Positions 1-7,466 of a stretch of 20,231 nucleotides of DNA are shown one piece after another. Origin of the DNA: CAYGHG01 sp964349515. GTDB lineage: Bacteria; Oederibacteriota; PGYV01; CAYGHG01. Where the stretch lies: assembly GCA_964349515.1 (NCBI GenBank), contig CAYGHG010000043.1, positions 1-20,231 of the forward strand, in the 5' to 3' direction. The translations under genes and the position numbers were made by a program. Below the pieces are notes generated by a model. It searched no databases. It was given only the letters and a program-made list of their open reading frames with translations, and was not told the origin of the DNA. The stretch's first letter is position 1; each line of letters starts with the position of its first letter.

Positions 1-69
1 CGGCCATGATGTCCGGTGCAAGCCCTAATCCTGTATTATTCTCTGCGCCTGAGTAAGAGCAACTTCATT

Positions 70-453
70 TTACTCCAAAACATCATCCTCATAAATCTCC
101 GTTTCCTCATCCAAATCCGCTATCGTTGAATTAAACTCGTACTCAAAAAATTCACAAAACTTCTCCCACGACCTGTCTTTGGGCCACATCGCGTCATCCC
201 TCATCCAGCTCCACAGTTCTGCTTCAAAAATCTTTTTATATACCCTCTTCAGCTCGCCTTCCCACTCATCAATCATATCAACAGCTTGCAGCAAATACAC
301 TGTTCCGCTGTCGTCCCTGTCCTTGTCCGGGTCTACCGCGTTTTTGGGGTCTGCATTGTTCAGCCAGTCATAGAGAGCCCTCTTGGGGCGTATTACAACA
401 GCCGTTCTGTTCAGATGCGGCCACATATCCAGGTATTCATCACGCATTGCCAT
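70..453 (-). CDS. small acidic protein of unknown function
   Basis: A 127-residue soluble, very acidic protein with no signal peptide or membrane segment. Its function is not known to me. Visible features are an N-terminal NRTAVVIRPK segment, a central YLLQAVD stretch, a tryptophan-rich block (WSWMRDDAMWPKDRSWEKF) and an Asp/Glu-rich tail ending in DDVLE. From memory this pattern (VxxRPKxPxxDW, then W.x.D..WPK.R and FE.EF.S.I.DL) matches a widespread family of about 120-150-residue uncharacterised bacterial proteins, but I could not check this. The ATG lies directly after the TAG of the AlbA_2 gene. A second in-frame ATG two codons in is an alternative start. The best Shine-Dalgarno (AGGAAGGAG) lies inside the end of the upstream gene, which suggests translational coupling in the cassette. 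Confidence 0.75.
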   Translation of the reverse strand: MAMRDEYLDMWPHLNRTAVVIRPKRALYDWLNNADPKNAVDPDKDRDDSGTVYLLQAVDMIDEWEGELKRVYKKIFEAELWSWMRDDAMWPKDRSWEKFCEFFEYEFNSTIADLDEETEIYEDDVLE

Positions 454-2019
454 CTATTTAGCCACACTCCTTCCTTTTTCCGTAGTAATATACCGCTGTT
501 TTGAACTGTTCGGTTTCCCGGGTATTGTCATATTCAACAATTTTAATTTTAACAACGGCTTGATATATTTGTTTTTGAATTTTGTCTTATTCTGCCGGTT
601 AAACAACGCCATAATATCAGTGGCTGCCTTTCCGGTCTCACAAAACATAAGTATTTTTACGGCTTCATCTCTGCTTAGTCCCGACTTGGTCCCGACTTGG
701 TCCCAACTTAACCCCTGCATAATCCCGGCTTGGGACAAATCCGGAACAGCCGCCTTCCCGGAATGCATGAAACTCCGATGCGCCTTTAATATTGCCAAAA
801 AATACATCCTGTTTTTATCCGTCTTAAATTCGGCTGCAGGAGAACCGTTAAATTTCAACACCCGTCTTATTTCAGGAAATCCTGTGCCTCTTCCCTCTGT
901 CAGGTGAATTTCCTTTAAAAAATCACCTATCCTTCTGTTCCTGTATTCCCGGGCAAGCACCCTGGCTTTTTTTAAGTCCTTGTTGTCTGTCGGCGGCACC
1001 GGCCCCGGCTTTGACACCACCTCTATTCTGTCAGGGAATACGTTAAATTCAACAGGGTCCCTCAGCTCATAACTGCGGTGATAAACAGCATTTGCAAGTA
1101 TTTCCTCAATTGCCTGATATGGATAATTAAAAAACCTGTCAGCTTTTGCCTCTCCCGGGATCTTTTGCACCCTTTCCGTTATAACAACATTTTTTATATA
1201 AGCCAGCGCGTCTTTCAGCTGCCTGAAAAGCGGCCCGGTAAATATCTTTTCACTGAATTCGCCGCTGCCGTCCTTATTCTTAAAAACAACAACTTCAATC
1301 CTGGCTCCTGGGAAATATTTTTCCGGGTCATCGGAAAACATCAATAGTCCGGCGTTTACCGGCCTGAAGTTTTCCTTCGGCCCGCGAGCTATCTGCATTG
1401 CCCTGCACAGCGCTTCAACATTCATACTTTTTGCTTCAGAATAAAGGCCGCTTCCGGTTTCTTTCAAAAAAGACATTATTATCTCTCTGTTTACAGCATC
1501 AATTCCTGCGCTATGATTGACCCTGTCGTCAAACGGTATCCTCGAAGCAGATTCCATCAGACGCCGTTCTTCCGTATTATTTGCCCTGGCGGTTGTGGAG
1601 TGCCTGCGTATATAATAAGCTTTATTTTTACCCGTGTAAGAAACGGGGGCTTTATACGGACGGTTTTCACCGCCGGGAACCCATATCACCAATATGTTTT
1701 TTCCCTCAAAATTTTCCGGCGACACAACAACCTGCGGGAATGGTTCTACTTTATGTTGAACTTCAATTATCTTTTTCTGGAACGCCTCTATCTGCGATTT
1801 TTCAAGGCCCGCCGGCGGCAATTTTGGAACGCCGTCCTTTGATTCCACTCCAATTACAAGATACCCGCCGCTGATATTGTTTATATCATTGGCAAAAGCG
1901 CAGACAGTATGCGCTATTTTTTCCGGGTCAAACCCTTCCTTATAATCCAGCCTGTCAGATTCGACAATCTGCCCTCTGAGCAATTCTTCTATGTTTATAG
2001 ACAGTGTTATTTTACTCAC
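454..2019 (-). CDS. AlbA_2 (Schlafen-type) / GHKL ATP-binding protein
   Basis: A 521-residue cytoplasmic protein. Residues about 15-150 form an AlbA_2 (Schlafen AlbA_2-type) domain, with E20, D24, Y25 and K26 in the usual ExxxxDYK motif, an ISGGYLVIGVE strand and a YYIRR segment. Residues about 295-385 look like a GHKL (HATPase_c_4) ATP-binding domain, with an N-box EEILANAVYHRSY (E305, N310) and a G-box EGRGTG at 376-381. The C-terminal part, about 455-521, resembles a winged helix. Proteins of this architecture are annotated as putative regulators or ATP-binding proteins and are often found in type I restriction loci; their biochemical role is not settled. The start is GTG, overlapping the hsdS-like stop by 8 nt. 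It has no well-spaced ribosome site of its own (GGCGG abuts the GTG), so the exact start is uncertain. Residues 430-448 are encoded by an 11-bp tandem repeat. Confidence 0.85.
   Translation of the reverse strand: MSKITLSINIEELLRGQIVESDRLDYKEGFDPEKIAHTVCAFANDINNISGGYLVIGVESKDGVPKLPPAGLEKSQIEAFQKKIIEVQHKVEPFPQVVVSPENFEGKNILVIWVPGGENRPYKAPVSYTGKNKAYYIRRHSTTARANNTEERRLMESASRIPFDDRVNHSAGIDAVNREIIMSFLKETGSGLYSEAKSMNVEALCRAMQIARGPKENFRPVNAGLLMFSDDPEKYFPGARIEVVVFKNKDGSGEFSEKIFTGPLFRQLKDALAYIKNVVITERVQKIPGEAKADRFFNYPYQAIEEILANAVYHRSYELRDPVEFNVFPDRIEVVSKPGPVPPTDNKDLKKARVLAREYRNRRIGDFLKEIHLTEGRGTGFPEIRRVLKFNGSPAAEFKTDKNRMYFLAILKAHRSFMHSGKAAVPDLSQAGIMQGLSWDQVGTKSGLSRDEAVKILMFCETGKAATDIMALFNRQNKTKFKNKYIKPLLKLKLLNMTIPGKPNSSKQRYITTEKGRSVAK
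678..732 (-). repeat. 11-bp tandem repeat inside the AlbA_2 gene
   Basis: On the plus strand the unit GTCCCGACTTG occurs at 678-688 and 689-699. GTCCCAACTTA follows at 700-710, a degenerate unit at 711-721, and ATCCCGGCTTG at 722-732. The unit is not a multiple of three, so successive copies are read in different frames. Three units give an 11-residue period in the protein (SQAGIMQGLSW, then DQVGTKSGLSR). It lies in the linker before the C-terminal winged-helix-like region. Confidence 0.9.
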
Positions 2020-2599
2020 CCGCCTTTATCAGCTGTTCAACGCTGTTTTTGTAATACTTTTTTTTCAGCTCCCTTAACTCCATTTCCAGTTCATCTTCCC
2101 TGGCGATTAAACCCCCGAGTTCGGCCAGGGTTTTTTGTTTATCAACCGGCAGGAGTTCTACTATCAGTTCCTTTAACGACCCGGCGGTAACAAAAGGTAT
2201 ATGCGAACCCGACGCGCACTGCTCAAAATAATCCATGGCAGGTTTCTGCCTCAGATAAAACGCAACATAACCCGGCATAACCTTGTCCTTATATTCTTCC
2301 TTGATCCTTATAATAAGATAGTGATTTGATGCTGTTGTTGCTTTCAGTTCTTTTTCAATAACACCTGCGCTGCGTTTGCTACCTTTGGCTGTAAAAATCA
2401 CATCACCAATATACAGCTCCGGGTATCTGTCCTTGCTGCTGATTTCCTGTTCCTTTATGTTTTTATAATCTATCGTTCCGTTGACATCAATATCCCTAAG
2501 CTGTATAATTGATATATGTTTAGGTTCAGCAGGTTTCTTTGAAATACGCTCTATGTACCCTGTCTGAACATCTGTTATTTGACCAAGCTTTAATTTCAT
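2012..2599 (-). CDS. single-TRD HsdS-like specificity subunit of a type I restriction-modification system
   Basis: A 195-residue protein matching one half of a type I restriction specificity (S) subunit, which directs the methylase and endonuclease to a DNA site. Residues 1-150 are a single target recognition domain with the expected pattern: KLGQITDVQTGY at the start, ISIIQLRDI, LYIGDVIFTAKGS, and the closing SGSHIPFVTAGSLKELIVELLPV segment before QKTLAEL. Residues about 155-190 form the long conserved helix (EMELRELKKKYYKN) that spaces and pairs the domains. Full S subunits have two such halves at about 400 residues, so this one would have to act as a dimer or a half-subunit. The ATG start has GGAG seven nt upstream. 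It is the first gene after a strong promoter. No hsdM precedes it, and no hsdM or hsdR is visible in the window. Confidence 0.82.
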   Translation of the reverse strand: MKLKLGQITDVQTGYIERISKKPAEPKHISIIQLRDIDVNGTIDYKNIKEQEISSKDRYPELYIGDVIFTAKGSKRSAGVIEKELKATTASNHYLIIRIKEEYKDKVMPGYVAFYLRQKPAMDYFEQCASGSHIPFVTAGSLKELIVELLPVDKQKTLAELGGLIAREDELEMELRELKKKYYKNSVEQLIKAGE

Positions 2600-2641
2600 A
2601 AGGCTTCTCCTTTTGCAGATTACTGCCTTCGCTACTATTAT

Positions 2642-2670
2642 ATATTAGCAAAATTTATGTGCTATGTCAA
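2642..2670 (-). promoter_or_regulatory. promoter of the hsdS/AlbA_2 cassette
   Basis: Read on the minus strand, a perfect -35 TTGACA (plus 2665-2670) is followed after exactly 17 nt by TAATAT (plus 2642-2647). An overlapping TATAAT lies 5 nt further downstream, at a less favourable spacing. It lies about 43 nt before the hsdS-like ATG, in an AT-rich spacer. This is a sigma-70-type assignment by pattern only. Confidence 0.7.
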
Positions 2671-2889
2671 GTCAGATTTTATTAAAAACTTCACTTTTTT
2701 TATACCACTTGGTTTGGATTATTTATTTCCGTTATTATACTTTCCCAGCTAAAGTTATAATAAAGAATCTTTAATACCTTTTTACAATAGTATTATACGA
2801 CAGAAAATAGAATATGATTGTAGATTTGATTAGAAAACATAGTGTTTCCAGGGAATTTGAAGTTTTATACCAATCCGATTTTTACCAGA
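2671..2889. other. AT-rich spacer between proS and the hsdS cassette
   Basis: An AT-rich non-coding stretch, clearly poorer in GC than the housekeeping genes beside it. I found no convincing rho-independent terminator after proS: the only inverted repeats are 4-5 bp and AT-rich. A TATAAT-like hexamer on the minus strand (plus 2792-2797) has no good -35 partner. The boundary between core operon and accessory cassette falls here. Confidence 0.6.
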
Positions 2890-4614
2890 TTATAATTTCT
2901 CCTTCTTGACTAATGTAATTACTTTTTCCGCTGCAGAATCTCTATTAATAAGTTCCGCCTCTTTTTCGCCTCTTAACTTCACTTCCACATTCCCGTCCTT
3001 AAAGTTCTTTTCCCCGACCACTACGCGCACGGGGAACCCTATCAGGTCGGCGTCTTTGAACTTTATGCCCGGCGAGAGGTCGCGGTCGTCGAGGATAACG
3101 TCAACTCCCGCGGCTTTCAGCTTCTCATAGAGCTCAACCGCATAGTCAAAGCCTTCCTTATATTTGAGGTTAACGGCTGATACCACCACTTCGTAAGGCG
3201 CGATTGCCATGGGCCAGATGATGCCGTTTTCGTCATTATTCTGTTCTATGGCGGCGGCCACCACCCTGGTGACCCCTATACCGTAGCACCCCATAACCAT
3301 AAGCTGCGATTTTCCTGTCTCATCAAGGTATGAGGCTTTCATTGATTTTGAATACTTTGTGCCGAGGTAAAACACATGTCCCATCTCAATGCCGCGCTGT
3401 TCGTTTAATGCCCCCCCGCATTTGGCGCACTTGTCGCCTTTTCCGGCCTTTGCGAAATCAGCAATCAGATTTTCGGTGTAATCCCTGCCGCGGTTTACGC
3501 CGGTGTAGTGATAATCCTGCTCGTTTCCGCCTGTGACCGTGTTTTTGAGTGCAGCCACAGTTTCATCTACCGCGAGCCTTATTCCTTTTTCGCGTATGTT
3601 CACCGGCCCTGCGAACCCCACAGGCGCGCCTGTCTTTTCCAGTATCTCCTCCGGGGTGGCGAGCCTTATCTCATTGGCTCCAAGCGCATTTTTTAGTTTT
3701 ATTTCATTAATTTCCCTGTCGCCGCGCATCATGGCAGCCGCCATTTTTTTGCCGTCAACTATGTAAAGGATTGTCTTTGCCGTGTCTTCGGGCTTTTTTC
3801 CCAAAAACGCAGCAAGCTCTTCTACTGTTTTAATATTCGGGGTGTGCACTTTCGTAAGTGCTTCTTCCGACGCACTCTGCGTTTCGGGTTTTGCGCTCAC
3901 AGCCTTTTCCATGTTGGCAGCGTAGCCGCATGACTCGTTTTCGCAGTAAATAATCGTGTCTTCGCCGGTTTCAGCGAGCACCATAAACTCAGCCGACATG
4001 CTGCCGCCTATGGCGCCGGAATCCGCCTCAACAGGCCGGTACTTGAAGCCTATCCTTTTGCATATTCTGTTATATGCTTCAAGCATCACCTTGTAGCTTT
4101 CCATTGCCGCGGCCTCGTCGCGGTCAAACGAATAGGCGTCTTTCATTATGAATTCCCTGGAACGCATAACTCCGAAACGCGGCCTTATCTCGTCGCGGAA
4201 CTTGACCTGTATCTGGTAAAGGTTTATAGGAAGCTGTTTGTAGGAATTTACCTCGCGCCTGACTAAATCCGTTATTACCTCTTCGTGCGTCGGCCCGAGC
4301 GCAAACTCATTGCCGTGACGGTCTGTTATTCTCATCATCTCTTTTCCATAAGCCGCCCACCTGCCGGTTTCTTTCCACAACTCAGCCGGCGAGAGCACAG
4401 GCAGATGCACCTCCTGCGCGCCCGCTGCGTTCATTTCTTCACGTATTATATTCATAACCTTCATTACCGACCTGTAGCCTAAAGGCAGATAATCATAAAT
4501 ACCCGCGCCTATTTTTTTTATCATTGCCGCGCGTATCATAAGCTTGTGGCTCGCCGTTTCCGCCTCTTTGGGTATTTCTCGTACTGTGTTTATAAGAGCT
4601 TTTGACCATTTCAC
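2890..4614 (-). CDS. proS: prolyl-tRNA synthetase, bacterial type with editing domain
   Basis: Cytoplasmic class IIa enzyme that charges tRNA-Pro with proline. At 574 residues it has the length of the bacterial type. Visible elements are PTHEE at 108-112, motif 2 (RPRFGVMRSREFIMKDAYSF, about 144-163), and motif 3 (GCYGIGVTRVVAAAIEQ, about 443-459). Between motifs 2 and 3 lies the INS editing domain (about 225-400), which clears mischarged Ala-tRNA-Pro; its conserved lysine is present (K280 in AKTILYIVDGK). A Cys pair CENESC (224/229) and CAKC (396/399) flank the insertion, as in many bacterial ProRS. The C-terminal anticodon-binding domain starts about 470. The start is GTG with AGGAGG ten nt upstream. 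It is the last gene of the rpsB-proS cluster, 68 nt after the small TPR gene, and a heptad repeat element fills part of that gap. Confidence 0.97.
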   Translation of the reverse strand: MKWSKALINTVREIPKEAETASHKLMIRAAMIKKIGAGIYDYLPLGYRSVMKVMNIIREEMNAAGAQEVHLPVLSPAELWKETGRWAAYGKEMMRITDRHGNEFALGPTHEEVITDLVRREVNSYKQLPINLYQIQVKFRDEIRPRFGVMRSREFIMKDAYSFDRDEAAAMESYKVMLEAYNRICKRIGFKYRPVEADSGAIGGSMSAEFMVLAETGEDTIIYCENESCGYAANMEKAVSAKPETQSASEEALTKVHTPNIKTVEELAAFLGKKPEDTAKTILYIVDGKKMAAAMMRGDREINEIKLKNALGANEIRLATPEEILEKTGAPVGFAGPVNIREKGIRLAVDETVAALKNTVTGGNEQDYHYTGVNRGRDYTENLIADFAKAGKGDKCAKCGGALNEQRGIEMGHVFYLGTKYSKSMKASYLDETGKSQLMVMGCYGIGVTRVVAAAIEQNNDENGIIWPMAIAPYEVVVSAVNLKYKEGFDYAVELYEKLKAAGVDVILDDRDLSPGIKFKDADLIGFPVRVVVGEKNFKDGNVEVKLRGEKEAELINRDSAAEKVITLVKKEKL

Positions 4615-4634
4615 TGTAAGTTTACCTCCTGATA

Positions 4635-4666
4635 AAAGTTAAAAAGCCATGAGACACAAGACAAAA
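4635..4666 (-). repeat. dispersed heptad element upstream of proS
   Basis: Read on the minus strand it consists of GTCTTGT-GTCTCAT-GGCTTTT followed by TTAACTTT, three units of a 7-nt motif. It ends just before the proS ribosome-binding site. The plus-strand 32-mer at 4635-4666 matches 14235-14266 at 28 of 32 positions. That second site is likewise just upstream of a Shine-Dalgarno sequence. Confidence 0.7.
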
Positions 4667-4682
4667 AATATGGGGTTTACTT

Positions 4683-4964
4683 CTATACTTCGGGAAACAT
4701 CTTTGCAATATCCAGCCTTATTCTCTCAGCCTTTACCGTATCGCCCTTGCCGGCGTAAATTTTCATTACTTTTTCATACAGCTCTTTTGCCGCGAATTTA
4801 TTTCCGGTTTCGTAGTACGATTTTGCCAGCGGCTCGGCAATATACGGGTCATCAGGAAAATCCGCATACAGGACTTTATACTCGGCAAGCGCTTTGTCCC
4901 AGCTTTTAATGCTGATGTAAACCCTCGCACATTTTAGCAGCACGCTTTTTGTCTTGTCATCCAA
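4683..4964 (-). CDS. small TPR protein
   Basis: A 93-residue protein built almost entirely of tetratricopeptide helices. One repeat runs about residues 5-38 (SVLLKCARVYISIKSWDKALAEYKVLYADFP) and another about 39-72 (YIAEPLAKSYYETGNKFAAKELYEKVMKIY). A final helix carries AERIRLDIAKMF. No signal peptide or transmembrane segment is visible, so it is probably a cytoplasmic protein-protein adaptor, but its partner is unknown. The start is TTG, 6 nt after the ispG stop, with AAAGGA nine nt upstream; no ATG is available in frame. It lies inside the conserved cluster between ispG and proS and is not part of the textbook gene order. It could also be the remnant of a longer TPR protein. Confidence 0.8.
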   Translation of the reverse strand: MDDKTKSVLLKCARVYISIKSWDKALAEYKVLYADFPDDPYIAEPLAKSYYETGNKFAAKELYEKVMKIYAGKGDTVKAERIRLDIAKMFPEV

Positions 4965-4970
4965 AAGTTT

Positions 4971-6038
4971 TTATCCTTTTGCTTTCAGCGCGCGGCTAAG
5001 CTCTTTTTTAAACTCTGTAAAAAGCAGCCTTTTCGGGACTTTTTTTATTATTTTACCCTTAACAAAAATCAGGCCTATTTTTTTTCCGCCGGATACCCCG
5101 AGATCCGCGTGAGCAGCCTCGCCCGGCCCGTTTACGGCGCAGCCCATGACCGCTATTTTAATGGGCTTGGCTATGTGCATGGTCATGTTTTCTATGTCCC
5201 GCGCCATTTTTATGACATTTACTTCCGTTCTCGCGCAGGTCGGGCAGGATATTATTTCAACCCCGCGCTTTCTCAAGCCCAGATTGTCAAGCAGCCTGTA
5301 CGCGACATAAACCTCTTTTTCAGGCTCGGCGGTAAGGGAGACCCTCATGGTGTCGCCCAATCCTTCATATAAAAGTATCCCAAGGCCTGCGGCTGACTTT
5401 ATGGCGCCAGAGAGTTCGGTGCCGGCTTCAGTTACCCCTATGTGCAGCGGGTAATTACGCAGTTTTGAAAACAGCCTGTAAGCTTCAATTGTCGCCGGCA
5501 CATCCGACGCCTTAAGCGACACCACAAGATTTTCAAAGTCGTGCATTTCAAAAAACTCCGTATATTCAATCAGGCTTGATACCATCTCATTTGCGGCATT
5601 GTTTTTTGATTTAAGCTTCAGCCCTTCCACATTCCCTTTTTTAAGCGAGCCGGCGTTAACCCCTATCCTTATGGCGCAGCCGTGCTTTTTTGCCGCTTCT
5701 ATCACGGCAGTTACTTTTTCAGCCGTGCCTATGTTACCCGGGTTTATCCTTATCTTGTCCGCACCCGCTTTCATGGATTCTATGGCAAGGCGGTAGTCAA
5801 AATGAATGTCCGCCACAAGCGGTATTTTTGTTTTTTTTCTTATTTTCTTAAATGCCTCTGCAGACTCCGCATCAGGTACCGATACCCTCACTATTTCACA
5901 TCCTGCATCCTCAAGCCTTTCTATCTGGCTCAAAGTCCCCTTTACATCGCGGGTATCGGTATTTGTCATTGACTGCACTGCCACAGGCATCCCGCCGCCT
6001 ATCGTTATCCTTCCTATCCTGACCTTCCGGGTTTCCAT
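4971..6038 (-). CDS. ispG: 4-hydroxy-3-methylbut-2-en-1-yl diphosphate synthase (IspG/GcpE)
   Basis: Fe-S enzyme of the MEP isoprenoid pathway that reduces methylerythritol cyclodiphosphate to HMBPP in the cytoplasm. At 355 residues it is the compact bacterial two-domain form without the plant-type insert. The N-terminal TIM-barrel part begins with VRIGRITIGGGMPVAVQSMTNTDT and contains KIRINPGNIG. The C-terminal cluster domain has the three [4Fe-4S] ligands C265 and C268 (SCPTCART) and C300 (VMGCAVNGPGEA), with the conserved glutamate E307. The start ATG has AGGGGGA six nt upstream. It follows rseP after a 99-nt gap made largely of a 10-bp tandem repeat. It shares the operon with dxr, another step of the same pathway. 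Confidence 0.97.
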   Translation of the reverse strand: METRKVRIGRITIGGGMPVAVQSMTNTDTRDVKGTLSQIERLEDAGCEIVRVSVPDAESAEAFKKIRKKTKIPLVADIHFDYRLAIESMKAGADKIRINPGNIGTAEKVTAVIEAAKKHGCAIRIGVNAGSLKKGNVEGLKLKSKNNAANEMVSSLIEYTEFFEMHDFENLVVSLKASDVPATIEAYRLFSKLRNYPLHIGVTEAGTELSGAIKSAAGLGILLYEGLGDTMRVSLTAEPEKEVYVAYRLLDNLGLRKRGVEIISCPTCARTEVNVIKMARDIENMTMHIAKPIKIAVMGCAVNGPGEAAHADLGVSGGKKIGLIFVKGKIIKKVPKRLLFTEFKKELSRALKAKG

Positions 6039-6070
6039 CTCAAATCCCCCTAAAGTATTTATGGCCTTTA

Positions 6071-6140
6071 TCTGTTTTTATCTGCCATTATCATCCGTCA
6101 TCAGTCTTTATCTGTAGTTATCTGTCTTCATCTGTCTTTA
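6071..6140. repeat. 10-bp tandem repeat between rseP and ispG
   Basis: Seven consecutive 10-bp units read on the plus strand with consensus TCTGTCTTTA. The clearest copies are at 6071, 6081, 6111, 6121 and 6131; the units at 6091 and 6101 are degenerate. On the transcribed minus strand the unit is TAAAGACAGA. The first transcribed unit contains the rseP stop codon. The array ends about 32 nt before the ispG start. No stable hairpin is formed. Confidence 0.85.
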
Positions 6141-7466
6141 TTTCCCAAAAAATATCCGCAATATGTCCTTGTAGGTAAAAAACACCAGCAGGAATATAAG
6201 AAACGCCCAGCCTATCTGCATTAAGACTTCCTGCACCTTAAGCGGCACGCTCTTTCCGGTTATCCATTCTATAAGAAACATCAGCGTCAACCCGCCGTCA
6301 AAAGGGAGCAGGGGCAGAAAATTCACAAGCGCGAGGTTTATGTTAATTATCGCAAAAAGCATAATCAGAGGTATTATCCCCTCCTGCGCGACTTTGTAGG
6401 TGATGTGCAGCACGCCAATCGGCCCCGCCACGTCAGGCTCTATCTGCCTTGCTATCATTTTGTAAATGGCGCGCATTGTAAGCTGTGTGTAATACAGAGT
6501 CCTGTCAACAGCCAGCCCCACAGCCTCAAACGGCCCGTATCTTTCTTTCACGGTATTTGCTTTGGGCGAGATACCGGTTATATACCTGTCGGGGTCGCCT
6601 TCTTTTTTGGAGGGTTCACTCTTTGGGGTTATGTTTAACGAAACTCCCGCCCCTCCTCTTTTTACGGCAAGTACATAGGGTTTTATGCCGTTATCGGATG
6701 TAAAAGAGACAAACTCCTCCCAGTCATTTATTTTTACGCCGTTCACTGATTCTATAATGTCGCCTTTGAGAACACCCGCGTCTTCAGCCGGAAAACCTTT
6801 TTCCACGGTGTCCACTTCGTTTAAAAACACAAGCGGCGAAATTCCTATCATTGGTTTTTTCTTTATGTCTTTTATTATGTCTTCCGTCTCTTCTATTACG
6901 GGTTTTAAGACAAGGTCAGTCTGTGCGCCGTCCCTTAAAAGAGACAGCCTCAATTCCGGTGACTTTGATTTTGCTATGGCTTCGGTTAAGTCGTTCCAGT
7001 GCCTTATTTTTTTTCCGTTTATGGCAGTTACCGTGTCGCCCTTGCGTACTCCCGCCTCATAGGCGGGCATTCCCTCTTTTACGCTTCCTATCTGGGCCTT
7101 TAGAGCCTCACTGCCGCTAATGAGCACCACCCACATCAGTGCTATGGCAAGAAGAAAGTTCAGCGTAACCCCGGAAACGGTAACGGCAATTCTTTTATAT
7201 GGCGGCTGGTTTAAAAAAGCCCTGTTTCCAAGCTTTGCGACCTCTTCCGGGTTTTCACCCGCGAGTTTTACATAACCTCCGAGCATAAAAAACAGCGAAA
7301 TCAGATACTCGGTTTCACCCCTTTTGAAACCTATTATTTTCGGCCCAAGCCCTATGGAAAAACGCTCCACAGCCATTCCCATTTTTTTCGCCGTGTAAAA
7401 ATGGCCGAATTCGTGGACCAGTATTGTCAGCCCCAGCGCGATAAAAATCATAAGTATTTCAACCAT
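6138..7466 (-). CDS. rseP: site-2 zinc metalloprotease RseP with two PDZ domains
   Basis: Inner-membrane intramembrane protease of the S2P family; in other bacteria it cleaves anti-sigma factors such as RseA and signal-peptide remnants. The zinc site HEFGH is at residues 18-22 in the first membrane helix (VHEFGHFYTAKKMGM). The third zinc ligand is D390 in NFLPLLPFDGG, where the family usually has LDG. Two PDZ domains lie at about 125-190 (EGMPAYEAGVRKGDTVTAINGKKI) and 215-285 (GFPAEDAGVLKGDIIESVNGVKI). Hydrophobic segments occur at about 1-20, 100-118, 362-385 and 415-435. Length 442 is typical. The ATG overlaps the end of dxr by 8 nt and has AAGGAGA seven nt upstream. Its place after cdsA-dxr is the standard one in this cluster. 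Confidence 0.96.
   Translation of the reverse strand: MVEILMIFIALGLTILVHEFGHFYTAKKMGMAVERFSIGLGPKIIGFKRGETEYLISLFFMLGGYVKLAGENPEEVAKLGNRAFLNQPPYKRIAVTVSGVTLNFLLAIALMWVVLISGSEALKAQIGSVKEGMPAYEAGVRKGDTVTAINGKKIRHWNDLTEAIAKSKSPELRLSLLRDGAQTDLVLKPVIEETEDIIKDIKKKPMIGISPLVFLNEVDTVEKGFPAEDAGVLKGDIIESVNGVKINDWEEFVSFTSDNGIKPYVLAVKRGGAGVSLNITPKSEPSKKEGDPDRYITGISPKANTVKERYGPFEAVGLAVDRTLYYTQLTMRAIYKMIARQIEPDVAGPIGVLHITYKVAQEGIIPLIMLFAIININLALVNFLPLLPFDGGLTLMFLIEWITGKSVPLKVQEVLMQIGWAFLIFLLVFFTYKDILRIFFGK

Noticed and set aside
1..69. Possible start of a further cassette gene at the left edge
   Set aside because: An ATG at 68-66 runs into a stop after ten codons. Another minus-strand frame is open to the edge but has no start with a ribosome site, so no gene can be supported.
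383..907. 174-residue plus-strand ORF
   Set aside because: Antisense shadow of the AlbA_2 gene; it has no ribosome-binding site and its residues follow the complement of well-recognised motifs.
2600..2889. tRNA or small RNA gene in the proS-hsdS spacer
   Set aside because: AT-rich sequence with no cloverleaf-like pairing or conserved tRNA boxes visible.
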